DNA from: Paludibaculum fermentans_A
GTDB lineage: Bacteria > Acidobacteriota > Terriglobia > Bryobacterales > Bryobacteraceae
Assembly (NCBI RefSeq): GCF_051172195.1
Contig: NZ_JBPJAQ010000001.1
Span: forward strand, 4,092,001 to 4,156,000
DNA length: 64,000 bases
Direction: 5' to 3'
Made by a program: the position numbers and the translations under genes. The notes below the pieces were generated by a model that saw only the letters and a list, made by a program, of their open reading frames with translations, searched no databases and was not told the origin of the DNA. How positions within the stretch are numbered: position 1 is the first letter of the stretch; the number at the start of each line of letters is the position of its first letter. Of this stretch, positions 7,432 to 17,877 are shown in pieces.

Positions 7432-8057
7432 TTCTCCATCGACTCCACAACGCCAGTCGCAATTCCGCCGTTTAGCATCTCCGAAACGCGCCAGAGATAG
7501 CCTAGCCACACTGTTGCCGGTATCAGGAGATCTTCGTGCTCGATACCAACCGTGCGGCCGAGAGCCGCGAATTGTTCGTACAGGCGGGGCATATAAGGTC
7601 CGTCAAGAAGTGTGCGAGTTGTCAGCAGTTGGCTGGACGGCATCAGCGTGGGCTCCTGGGCGAGCGCGTGTCGAATGACGCCAACGGGCATTGTCAATGC
7701 ACTCGATGTGGCTGGCTCGAGGCAATCGATTCTTTCCTTATTCTGATGAAATTGACGGAGAACTGAAAGCTCGGACTGTCCGCGCTCTGTGATTCTTACA
7801 TTCCCCTCCGAAACGCTTAGGAACCCCAGTGCGATCAACGTGCGCACCGCGCTATCCAGCTCGTGGCTAAACGGGGAGCCGCCTCGCGTACCGGCGAAGC
7901 CATAACCCCATTCTGCGACGGGCTGCCCCCGGTAGAGAGACAAGAGGCATGCCAAATAGGCGAACACGTGGAGCTCCGCAACGACAGGGTGCTGAATGTT
8001 TTTCCGCAGAGCCTCAGAGATGTAGAGGCTATCGAAGGCGGCGTAGGGATTAATCAT
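7428..8057 (-). CDS. Small winged-helix-like protein, putative 'middle component' of an ABC-three-component system
   Basis: The protein has 209 aa and no catalytic motif. Residues about 25-95 have the helix pattern of a winged helix: PVVAELHVFAYLACLLSLY, then ELDSAVRTLIALGFLSVSEG and NVRITERGQSEL. The C-terminal half is helical. It overlaps the upstream ATPase gene by 8 bases and the downstream nuclease gene by 4, so the three should be made together. In ABC-three-component and Lamassu loci a small protein of this size links the SMC-type ATPase to the effector. I assign the role by position and architecture, not by a sequence match. Confidence 0.7.
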   Translation of the reverse strand: MINPYAAFDSLYISEALRKNIQHPVVAELHVFAYLACLLSLYRGQPVAEWGYGFAGTRGGSPFSHELDSAVRTLIALGFLSVSEGNVRITERGQSELSVLRQFHQNKERIDCLEPATSSALTMPVGVIRHALAQEPTLMPSSQLLTTRTLLDGPYMPRLYEQFAALGRTVGIEHEDLLIPATVWLGYLWRVSEMLNGGIATGVVESMEK

Positions 8058-10128
8058 TCCTTGAGCGGGCTCCGATCTTCGAGCGGGCTTCGATCTTCTT
8101 TTCGCTGCGCGCTAGGATTTTCGGCCCCACCATCGCCTTCTCTATCTCGTCAAAGGCCTCATCGAAGAGATGCTCTTCTCCTTGCTGGACATCTGAGAGT
8201 TCAGTCCACGATGTCATGCGACATAAATTCATCTCCGCCTGACCGCACTTCGCCGCCAAAGCGAGAAGAAGGCGAGAAGTATTAATATTCGCGGTCATTA
8301 TTATGCCGAAGCCGTCGCGTACGAATCGCGCAAACATATCCCCTGCCCTACTTTCATAGGCGATATCAAGAGAACCTTCTGGCGTGTCGACAAAAAAGCT
8401 ACCCTTGCTTTCTAGAGACGACATATACTTAATCAATGCCATTCGCAATGCTATGTCAATAAAGAATCGTTGACTTTCAGACAGTTGATGAAATTGTCGG
8501 CGCGCCGAACTCTTCACCTCTAGTAACAAGGCAACTCCAAGATTCTGTGGAGTTTCTAATTTAATATCAAGATCAAGACCGATGAACCGTTGAGCGAGAT
8601 CGATGAATGCCGGGACGAATTCGACTTCGGCAGCAGCATAGCGATTGATGAGGCCTCTTTGGAGAACCGTGAGCTCCCGGCGGCGGTCGTTGCGTTTGTC
8701 GTACTGAGCCTTCTTCTTGTCGAGCAATTCTTCAATTTGAGTCCGATAACGCTTTATCGTCGCATCAATTCCGTCTACCTGCTTCGGACGAGAGACCGCG
8801 TCAAGCGATTGCCGGTTCTTCGCCTCGAATTCTACTAGCAACGCTCTAGCTGTGCCCCTTCTCGCCTGCACTTCAGCCAGCTCTCTCTGCAGGCGATCTT
8901 TTTGCTTAACGGCATCGACGAGTAGCGCGTGAGTATTTGAAATGTGCTGGTCCAATGCCTGTATCGCCTTGATATCCTTTTTTGTAGCCGGCGTTACCAG
9001 CTCTTCACACATCGGACATCGATGATTATCGAGCTTCCGCTGGATCGTGGAACCGACCGATAGACCTTCCGCTCCGCATACGCCACACCGGTTCTCAGCA
9101 AGAGACATGGCAACGATAGGACTCTGTTCGACCGCAGATTGCGTTTGAAATCGTCGAGAGAACTCCATCTCGTATTCCGCGCGGAGGGAGGCTTGGCGTG
9201 CGCTCAACTCTGAGATCTTCAGATTGGCGTCCTTCAAGGCGTACTCCATGCTCTCGGTCTTCTGCTGGAGATCGTCAGATCTTTTGAACAAACGCTCATG
9301 TTCAGCTCGGAGATCTTCGGAATCGTCCGTCGCGCTCTTCCCGCCTATTGCTTTTTGGAGATCCTCAAGCTTTTTTCTGAGCTCTGTGGCCTGCCAGTTA
9401 GCATTTCGTGCCAGTGAATCCGCTTTCTCGGACTCTCGCCGTAGCTCATCCGCACGTTCTGCATCTCGCTGATCCACTCCAAATGCTATGTAGAGTGCGC
9501 GCTCGAGCACCTTGGCATCCCAGAACAAGAGATGTCGGCTTTCATCGAATGTGAAAACGAAGTGCTGAAGGAAGACGTACTGCTCGAATGAATGCAACCC
9601 GATGTCGATAGCCAAGTTTTTGCTGTAGACATCGTGTCGCTCGCGGGGCTTAAGGTCATTAATTCTCGCCAGTGACGCCCCGTCCTCGCCGGTGATCTCT
9701 AGCCCTCTCAACTCCTCTGGCTCGAACATGCCACGAGTGAGGCGGTACGACTGTGAACCAACAGTCATCTCCAGAATTACTTCGGCATATTCACGGTCAT
9801 TTTCGTCAATTCGGCCGTCGAAGAATTCAGTGGAGAAGTCTTCGGTGTGGCGATAGAATTCTCCTATTGAAAGGAAAGCCCGATTAGGATCCGATACTCG
9901 GCCAGTCAGTGCGAAGTTGACAGCTGCGAGGAAGGTAGATTTCCCAAGGCCGTTGGCGCCCGCAAGACAGAATACTCCCTTATTGAGTACCACCTCAACT
10001 GTTGGCTGTGTCGAATAGAGCGAAAAATTCCTTAGGACTAGCCGGTGAATTTTTGGGAGGTTCAACCGTGGGCGAGGCACGAGTTTCTTCGAAGTGCTAG
10101 GCAAGGAGGGGGCTCCGTGGCTCAACAT
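8050..10128 (-). CDS. SMC/Rad50-like ATPase with a zinc-hook-type CxxC pair
   Basis: The protein has 692 aa. It shows the P-loop GANGLGKST (57-65), coiled coil from about 222 to 345, and CGVC (348-351) with CPMC (371-374), which look like a zinc-binding hinge. Coiled coil returns at 382-495, then come the ABC signature LSESQ (549-553), and Walker B with D-loop in FFVDTPEGSLD (D581). This is the layout of Rad50/SMC-type DNA-end-sensing ATPases, with a shorter coil than true Rad50 (about 850 or more residues). It is the first gene of the operon and probably detects unusual DNA and licenses the nuclease. GC content is clearly lower than flanking genes, suggesting acquisition by transfer. The region after Walker B (IIMTANIN) lacks an obvious switch histidine. 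Confidence 0.92.
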   Translation of the reverse strand: MLSHGAPSLPSTSKKLVPRPRLNLPKIHRLVLRNFSLYSTQPTVEVVLNKGVFCLAGANGLGKSTFLAAVNFALTGRVSDPNRAFLSIGEFYRHTEDFSTEFFDGRIDENDREYAEVILEMTVGSQSYRLTRGMFEPEELRGLEITGEDGASLARINDLKPRERHDVYSKNLAIDIGLHSFEQYVFLQHFVFTFDESRHLLFWDAKVLERALYIAFGVDQRDAERADELRRESEKADSLARNANWQATELRKKLEDLQKAIGGKSATDDSEDLRAEHERLFKRSDDLQQKTESMEYALKDANLKISELSARQASLRAEYEMEFSRRFQTQSAVEQSPIVAMSLAENRCGVCGAEGLSVGSTIQRKLDNHRCPMCEELVTPATKKDIKAIQALDQHISNTHALLVDAVKQKDRLQRELAEVQARRGTARALLVEFEAKNRQSLDAVSRPKQVDGIDATIKRYRTQIEELLDKKKAQYDKRNDRRRELTVLQRGLINRYAAAEVEFVPAFIDLAQRFIGLDLDIKLETPQNLGVALLLEVKSSARRQFHQLSESQRFFIDIALRMALIKYMSSLESKGSFFVDTPEGSLDIAYESRAGDMFARFVRDGFGIIMTANINTSRLLLALAAKCGQAEMNLCRMTSWTELSDVQQGEEHLFDEAFDEIEKAMVGPKILARSEKKIEARSKIGARSRND

Positions 10129-10920
10129 TTTTCTCGTTCGAGCATCGGGGATCTGGAGGTCTAACGACGGTCGAACGAATAAGCGGGAGTCTGGTCATTG
10201 GGTTCTGGGGTGGACGCAACCTAAACCACTGATGGTACAGCTTTAGGCATTGGGGCGCAATATGGTCGGGAGTGGACTCGGATGGCTGTAAGCGCTCCGC
10301 GTTTCGATGAGTGAAGATGCATTCCCGAACGAGTGGTGATGCTGCAAGAACTCGATGGCGGATCCGGGATATCCACCGGCGACCAAAGTGCGAGGCACTG
10401 CGCAATTCGAGACAGTGCCCCCTTCAACCCAGAAATCGGAATCTGTTGACCTGTCACTCCCAAGGCTGGTGCAATGTGAATGAGGGAGGCCCTGGCATTG
10501 ATGGGCAGCCGGGCGCGCACTCGTCTACAAATCGCAGAGAGCGGGACACTTACCTCCGAAGGCTGCTCGTCCAGACGGTCTGACGCCGCGGATGGGCAGC
10601 ACCCGACCAAGATTATTGCGATTTCGCAATCGACTCACATTAAACTACTTAAAGAGACCTACGCGGCCCCGCATCCATGCTCGGCTTGGCCCGAAGTACA
10701 CATTCATTCAACCCAAATCGCCACTGTAGTCTGAAATCAGTGCGGCGAAAACAGTGTAACGACCAGCTCACCAGTACCTGGAGCCGACTCGCAATCCATC
10801 TTGCCGCCCCTCCTCACCCCACTTTGTCACACTTCAAGATTTCCAGTGGGATCGCAACTCTCGCCTGCTGCAGCAGCCGCACAACCACTGTCCACTGACC
10901 TTCGTCGAGAAGTCTCTCCC
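10129..10920. other. Intergenic stretch of about 790 bp without a convincing gene
   Basis: Short frames are open on both strands here, but none has a ribosome binding site, a sensible protein composition or a known motif. The right part (about 10600-10720) is richer in A+T and contains a perfect 16-bp palindrome. The promoter of the ATPase-nuclease-methyltransferase operon should lie in the left part; I do not see a clear consensus. Confidence 0.5.
10615..10630. promoter_or_regulatory. Perfect 16-bp palindrome, possible operator
   Basis: ATTGCGATTTCGCAAT is a perfect 7-2-7 inverted repeat in A+T-richer DNA. It lies nearly 490 bases upstream of the ATPase start, which is far for an operator, so the link to that operon is weak. 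Confidence 0.2.
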
Positions 10921-11901
10921 TCACTCCCCCCGCACCACCACCCCCGCCAAAGCAAATCCACCCCCACCCAAAAAAGCAATCCCCGAACTCACTGCCGGCA
11001 ACCCACCGCGAGCTCTCGTCCAACTCCGTCCCTCGTCCTCCGAATAATAGATCCCCTCCGCCGCCCCCGCATACACAATCCCATCCCCAGCCCCCGCTTC
11101 CCAAACCGGCGCATCCTGAGTCAGTTCGCCAGCACCACCAGCCGCAACGGCCCCCGCCGCCCTGCCCTGCCCCCAAGTCCGCCCCAGGTCCGCACTCCAC
11201 AGCAACCCACCCGGATTGTGCCCCACAATCAACGTCCCTCCAGCCGGCGCCAACACCAGCGGCACCACCTCACCCACGCGCACCCAGCGCCGCAACCCCT
11301 CCTGAAAGCTCCACAGCCCCTTCGCATACAACCCCGCGAACAACGTACCCTTCACCTTCGTCATCGTGAAGATCTGCCCATCGGCCGGAAGTCCATCACT
11401 CATGCCGACCCACGACACGCCTCCGTCCTCGGACGAATACACCCCCTGCTTGTCCGTCCCGGCATAAATCGCAGCCCCATCGCCCAGCAGGGAACGAACA
11501 TACGGCGCCGGAAATCCGGCACTCCGCGACCACGTTTGGCCCTGATCCACGGAGACCAGCACCCCGCTCCGGTCCGTCCCCGCATACACCCGGTCACCCG
11601 CGGTAGCCAGGCTCAGGATCCGCCCGGAAGTCGACGCCACCCCCGAAGCCGCCTGCCACCGCCGCCCCTCGTCCACAGACACGAACACGCCCGCATCCGT
11701 CCCCGTCAGGACAGCGCCTCCGATGGCGGCAAAGGCGTTGATCCGCGCCTGCCCCGGCAACCCTTCATCTGCTCGCGACCACGACCGGCCCCGGTCCGTC
11801 GTTCGATACACCGCATGGCTCGGGCCGGCCGCACTCGCCATCGCCCCCATCAGCCCCAAAGCAAACAGGCACAAGCCGCCGAGGATCATCCGCACCGTCA
11901 T
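10921..11901 (-). CDS. Secreted BNR/Asp-box beta-propeller protein (sialidase or Ycf48-like fold)
   Basis: I start at ATG 11901 because a normal signal peptide begins there (MTVRMILGGLCLFALGLM, cleavage after the SAA region). The protein has 326 aa. The mature part has at least five repeats of the form S-x-D-x-G-x-x-W: TTDRGRSW, SVDEGRRW, SVDQGQTW, SSEDGGVSW, SADLGRTW and SEDEGRSW. Such Asp-boxes mark sialidase-like propellers and Ycf48-type assembly factors. The sialidase catalytic residues (arginine triad, Tyr/Glu) are not evident, so a binding or structural role outside the cytoplasm is more likely. It stands alone. Confidence 0.8.
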   Translation of the reverse strand: MTVRMILGGLCLFALGLMGAMASAAGPSHAVYRTTDRGRSWSRADEGLPGQARINAFAAIGGAVLTGTDAGVFVSVDEGRRWQAASGVASTSGRILSLATAGDRVYAGTDRSGVLVSVDQGQTWSRSAGFPAPYVRSLLGDGAAIYAGTDKQGVYSSEDGGVSWVGMSDGLPADGQIFTMTKVKGTLFAGLYAKGLWSFQEGLRRWVRVGEVVPLVLAPAGGTLIVGHNPGGLLWSADLGRTWGQGRAAGAVAAGGAGELTQDAPVWEAGAGDGIVYAGAAEGIYYSEDEGRSWTRARGGLPAVSSGIAFLGGGGFALAGVVVRGE

Positions 11902-12154
11902 ACGCCGCCGCCTCCACCTCGTCGCAGGAAACGCTCTATAACTTTGTCGCCCAGGCCCTGAGTGCCGCACCCTCCTAGAATACCCGGGATGAGAAATCCT
12001 TCATCACCCCAAACACCCCCATTTCGCACATTAAGAGATCTTGATCACAGGATTTCAAAAAAAATCTCGCTCAACGGAATCAATCATTTACAGATTTTCA
12101 GGCCCATAAGCCTTGGTTACCCCTCCCTACCCTGGTTACAGAGGATTACTCGTC

Positions 12155-12634
12155 GTGAACATCTACGAAGACCCGGGTTTCACCATCTCCGATGCCGATC
12201 GCATCTTCCACACCACCTCCGTCCTGGAAGACGGCATCCTCACCGGAGCCAAAGCCTCCGCCGTCACCACCTTCTGCGAACGCAAGGAGTACTACAGGAA
12301 AGTTCGTGCCGCCGTCCACGAACAGTACAAACCCACTACCACCTACCAGCACATCCTCGCTGACCGCATGGCCGAATGCATCTGGCGCGCCGAACGCTAC
12401 GCCTCCTTCGAAGCCAATGCCCTCACCCTCCAGATCCAACGCCAATGGGACATCACCAATGAACTCGTCCCCAAAGCCAGTCCCGGCGTCCACGCCTTGC
12501 AGGCCTGGCTGACCATGGACCCCGCTCAGCGCAAGTCGCTCCAGGAAGCTCTCAAACTCGAAGAACGCTACTGGCGGCGCCATCGCGTCCTCGCCGTCGA
12601 ACTCCGCCTCGTTCAGCGGCTGTACCCGAATTGA
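12155..12634 (+). CDS. Hypothetical helical protein, likely lineage-specific
   Basis: I prefer GTG at 12155, which has AGAGGA nine bases upstream at 12140-12145. An ATG at 12113 is in frame but has no such site. The protein of 159 aa is charged and largely helical (LTMDPAQRKSLQEALKLEERYWR near the C-terminus) with no signal peptide. I do not recognise a domain. It is followed after 48 bases by another hypothetical gene on the same strand, and the two may be co-transcribed. The upstream 100 bases are A+T-rich for this genome and probably contain the promoter. Confidence 0.6.
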   Translation: MNIYEDPGFTISDADRIFHTTSVLEDGILTGAKASAVTTFCERKEYYRKVRAAVHEQYKPTTTYQHILADRMAECIWRAERYASFEANALTLQIQRQWDITNELVPKASPGVHALQAWLTMDPAQRKSLQEALKLEERYWRRHRVLAVELRLVQRLYPN

Positions 12635-12682
12635 CGGCCAATACCCGGCAAACCCCGTCACCAAGACAGAAAGGCCCCGCTC

Positions 12683-14060
12683 ATGCCCCTGGAAACAATC
12701 TCGGAAAAACGCCTGGCAGCCAACCGCGCCAACGCCCGCAAGTCCACCGGACCCCGTACCCCCGCTGGCAAAGCCGTAGTCTCCGCCAACGGTTGCCGCA
12801 CCCGCGCCTACGCCCGCGTCCACCGCATGCCGTCCCGCTTGGAGGCTCATTTCCGAGTCATCGCCGAAGACAAAACCAGGGCCATAACCGACCCCGCTCG
12901 CCGAGCCCTCCATTTCGACTGGTGGATGCTCGACGGCCACCGCATCCTCCACGAAACCCGGGAGCGCGGCCTCTTCAACGCCGGCCTCGACTACGCCCAG
13001 GGCAACCAGGAACTCGCCACCCAATGGGTGCTCCGCCAAACCGGCTATCTCCAGGCCCTAAACCGTTATGCAGGCTGGATCCAGGCCCGTCTCCGCAAAG
13101 TCGAACAAGCCCTCAGCGCCGAGCCCGCAAAACTGGAAGCCGAACTAGCCCAAACCCAACCCATCGAATTCGTGGCCGACCAAACCCATTCGGCGAACCA
13201 GGCCGACCAAACCCATCCGCACCAACCGCCTCAACAGCCGGTCGGCCACCCCCAGCCTTACCCCCGGCGCAGCCGGGGGCCCGCCGCAACAACACCAACA
13301 CTCGAGCCAAACGAAGTCAGCCTGACCGCACCATCGCGAGCAACCCCCAGCCCCATCGAATTCGTGGCCGACCAAACCCATTCAGCAAATCTGGCCGACC
13401 AAACCCATCCGCAACACTCGCCCCAACAGTCGCCCAGCCGCCCCCAGCCTTACCTTCGGCGCAGCCGGGGGCCCGCCGCAACAACACCAACACTCGAGCC
13501 AAACGAAGTCAGCCTGACCGCACCATCGCGAGCAACCCCCAGCCCCACCGAATTTGTGGCCGACCAAACCCATTCGGCGAACCAGGCCGGCCAAACCCAT
13601 CCGCACCAATCGCCCCAACAGTTGCCCAGCCGCCCCCAGCCTTACCCCCGGCGCAGCCGGGGGCCCGCCGCAACAACACCAACACTCGAGCCAAACGAAG
13701 TCAGCCTGACCGCACCATCGCGAGCAACCCCCAGCCCCACCGAATTTGTGGCCGACCAAACCCATTCGGCGAACCAGGCCGGCCAAACCCATCCGCACCA
13801 ATCGCCCCAACAGTTGCCCAGCCGCCCCCAGCCTTACCCCCGGCGCAGCCGGGGGCTCGCCGCAACATCAACCACACCCGAGCCAAACCCAATCTCCTCC
13901 AACTCAGGTGCGCGACCGATCGCCAACCCCAAACCCATAGCAAATCTGGCCGATCAAACCCATCAGCCACACCCGCCCCAACAGTCACCCAGCCACCCCC
14001 AGTCTTACCCCCGGTGGAGCCGCAGGCGCAACCGGGGACCCATCCCAATCCCAACGAAAC
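12683..14060 (+). CDS. Hypothetical protein of the KSTGPRTPAGK type, with a C-terminal 64-residue tandem repeat; 3' end unclear
   Basis: ATG at 12683 follows GAAAGG. Residues 12-30 (AANRANARKSTGPRTPAGK) are a motif I associate with acidobacterial hypothetical proteins, and the first ~150 residues look like a normal coding region. From about residue 160 the protein consists of 64-residue repeats (TEFVADQTHSANQ...QPYPRRSRGPAATTP), proline-rich and low in complexity. There is no in-frame stop until 16892-16894, which would mean reading through a decayed repeat zone and the whole antisense of katG. I therefore annotate only the part with protein-like or repeat sequence and regard the original 3' end as lost. 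The function is unknown. Confidence 0.5.
13165..13932 (+). repeat. Tandem array of four 192-bp repeats
   Basis: CGAATT[C/T]GTGGCCGACC recurs at 13165, 13357, 13549 and 13741, an exact 192-bp (64-codon) period. Units 3 and 4 are almost identical for about 115 bases, which points to recent duplication. Unit 4 diverges after about 13857, and a fifth, degenerate half-unit follows at about 13930-14045. Each unit contains a hairpin CCCCCGGC-GCA-GCCGGGGG. Because the period is a multiple of three, copy-number change keeps the frame. Confidence 0.9.
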
Positions 14061-14338
14061 TCGGCTCAAACGACAACCCCGCCTCCAAGGCGCCATCAGC
14101 CATCACCGCACCCAATCCAGCCAATGGGTGGCCGGCCAGACTCGTTCTTCCGAGAGCCCCCAACCAGCCACCCAGCTCCTCATCGGTTCTGCTGCGAACC
14201 ACATCGCAGAGGAAACGGCAGAGCGCCTCGCCGCGTTCGCGGATTCTGGCACGGGTGCGGGGCGTGTTGCGGTTCCGGAGGCCAAACTCGGGAGTGGGAC
14301 GAGGGAGCGCATCCATTCGACGCGACCGACACCCGGTT

Positions 14339-14475
14339 CACGCTGGAGCGGAGCCTGTCTCAGGCGCGAGGAAATCATGGCCAGCTCTCGGTGCTGGGGT
14401 TTCCGGGCCTCGTGCTGAACCCGGCAGGACCTGCGGTGCGGGTGGAGGTGTTCGAGTTCGCCGAGTCGCCGGGGC
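14339..14475 (+). pseudogene. Fragment of a gamma-glutamylcyclotransferase (AIG2)-like gene
   Basis: The translation of this stretch contains NHGQLS, then GFPGLVLNPAGPAVRVEVFE. This mirrors VNYGQIS and GFPGLVLDPAGPAVGVEVFE of the gene at 2317-2677. At the DNA level 14397-14473 matches the reverse complement of that gene at roughly 85 percent by eye. About 20 codons between the two blocks are missing and there is no start or stop. It is directly followed by the second copy of the 93-bp dispersed repeat. Confidence 0.5.
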
Positions 14476-14490
14476 TCTCGGCGTGGGGAT

Positions 14491-14583
14491 GGGCGGGCCT
14501 TCGGGCGGTGCTTGGGACGTTTCGGTGAGATGCCCGCTCATTGACACTCGCGGCTCTGTACACGGTCGCCGCTCTGTTCGCGG
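14491..14583 (+). repeat. Dispersed 93-bp repeat, copy 2
   Basis: This stretch matches the reverse complement of 1030-1122 over 93 bases, with the best core at TGCCCGCTCATTGACACTCG. It lies between a pseudogene fragment and the katG terminator. Confidence 0.65.
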
Positions 14584-14601
14584 GTTTGGGATGGGCGGGA
14601 G

Positions 14602-14626
14602 AGAAAAGGGCGGCGGGGCCGCCCTC
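14602..14626 (-). terminator. Rho-independent terminator of katG
   Basis: On the minus strand GGGCGGC-CCC-GCCGCCC (14624 down to 14608) is followed by TTTT (14607-14604). It lies 12 bases beyond the katG stop, the expected place for its terminator. Confidence 0.75.
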
Positions 14627-14635
14627 TCCTTGGGG

Positions 14636-16849
<2,214 letters not shown>

Positions 16850-16920
16850 GGCACCGAGTTTATGCGGCGCGGTAGGATAGGTCAACACGATTGAGGCTAT
16901 GGTGTGGATCGGAGTTTCCT
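16850..16920. promoter_or_regulatory. Divergent katG-oxyR control region
   Basis: Only 71 bases separate the two divergent start codons. The sequence contains ATAG at about 16875 and CTAT at about 16895 in inverted orientation. This is reminiscent of OxyR half-sites, but the 16-base gap does not fit the usual ATAG-N7-CTAT unit. Control of katG by the neighbouring OxyR is inferred from the arrangement. Confidence 0.4.
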
Positions 16921-17832
16921 ATGGCACAGAAAATGCGAACACGCGGGTTTGATTTGCGGCAATTGGAGTATTTCTGCGCGGTGGCGCGGACGGGGAGTTT
17001 CACGAAGGCGGCGGACGATTTGGGGATCGCGCAGCCGTCGCTTTCGGAGCAGATTGCGCGGCTGGAAGAGGGGTTGGGCGGAGCGCTGTTTGAACGGCTG
17101 AACCGGCGGGTGGAGCTGACTCCGCTGGGGGAGGCGATTCTGGGCAAGGCGCAGGCGCTGCTGGAGGATGCGGCGGCGCTGCCGGAGTGTTTTGAGCGGG
17201 CGCGGAAGGGGATGCACGGTCCGCTGCGGGTGGGGGCGATTCCGACGATCCTGCCATATTATTTGACGCCGTTGTTGAAGGGGTTCACGGAGCGGTATCA
17301 GGACGTGGAACTGCATGTGCGGGAGGGTACGACGGCGGAGCTGGTGGAGCTGGTGTTGGAAGGGCAGATGGATGTGGCGGTGGTGAGCCTGCCGGTGGAG
17401 GGGGCGGGACTGGTGATGAAGGAGTTGTTCCGGGATCCGCTGTACCTGGCGGTGCCGGAGGGCCATGCGCTGGCCGGGGCGGAGAAGGTGCAGTTGCGGC
17501 GGGTGTCGGAGGAGCGGCTGTTGATCCTGAAGGATGGGCATTGTTTACGGGACGAGACGCTGGCGGTGTGCGACCGGGCGCGGGCGCGGTTTTCGGGGCA
17601 GTTTGAGGCGGATCAGTTTTTGACGATATTTGAACTGATCCGGGCCGGGTTTGGGGTGAGCATTGTGCCGGAGATGGGGCGGAGCCTGAGCCAGGGCTGC
17701 CGGATGATTGAGATTGAGCCGAAGGTGAGCCGGAGGGTGGGGTATATCCGGCTGGAGCGGCGGTATTTGTCGAAGGCGTTGGAGGCATTTACGGGGTATT
17801 TGCGGGAGACGGTGGGGGCTCGGAAACAGTAA
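16921..17832 (+). CDS. oxyR: Hydrogen peroxide-sensing LysR-type regulator OxyR
   Basis: ATG at 16921 has GGAG eight bases upstream; an earlier in-frame ATG at 16891 lacks one. The protein has 303 aa. The N-terminal LysR helix-turn-helix is clear (LRQLEYFCAVARTGSFTKAA then AQPSLSEQIARLE). The redox centre matches OxyR: C208 and C217 in KDGHCLRDETLAVC, with the same nine-residue spacing as C199/C208 in E. coli. Oxidation of these to a disulfide switches the protein on. It is divergent from katG, its most likely target. Confidence 0.95.
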   Translation: MAQKMRTRGFDLRQLEYFCAVARTGSFTKAADDLGIAQPSLSEQIARLEEGLGGALFERLNRRVELTPLGEAILGKAQALLEDAAALPECFERARKGMHGPLRVGAIPTILPYYLTPLLKGFTERYQDVELHVREGTTAELVELVLEGQMDVAVVSLPVEGAGLVMKELFRDPLYLAVPEGHALAGAEKVQLRRVSEERLLILKDGHCLRDETLAVCDRARARFSGQFEADQFLTIFELIRAGFGVSIVPEMGRSLSQGCRMIEIEPKVSRRVGYIRLERRYLSKALEAFTGYLRETVGARKQ

Positions 17833-17877
17833 GGGGGGTAAGGAGAAGGTGTAATCATTTGAGGAACTGGGCGGGTC

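Noticed and set aside
10097..10610. Two minus-strand frames of 102 and 129 codons upstream of the ATPase gene
   Set aside because: No ribosome binding site, low-complexity composition and no motif; one overlaps the ATPase start.
10801..11961. Plus-strand frame of 386 codons
   Set aside because: It lies antisense to the Asp-box protein, which has a signal peptide and regular motifs. The plus frame is almost only Pro/Arg/His/Ser.
12146..13039. Minus-strand frame of 297 codons
   Set aside because: It is Gly/Val/Glu-rich, antisense to two better-supported genes and lacks any motif.
13165..13932. The tandem array as a CRISPR
   Set aside because: The units are contiguous 192-bp repeats without short unique spacers, and no cas gene is near.
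12631..14418. Alternative plus-strand frame through the tandem repeats
   Set aside because: It is open because the 192-bp repeat has few stops in any frame. It has no protein-like N-terminal domain, unlike the frame from 12683.
16865..16900. Canonical OxyR binding site between katG and oxyR
   Set aside because: ATAG and CTAT occur in the right orientation, but the 16-base spacing does not match the known half-site geometry.
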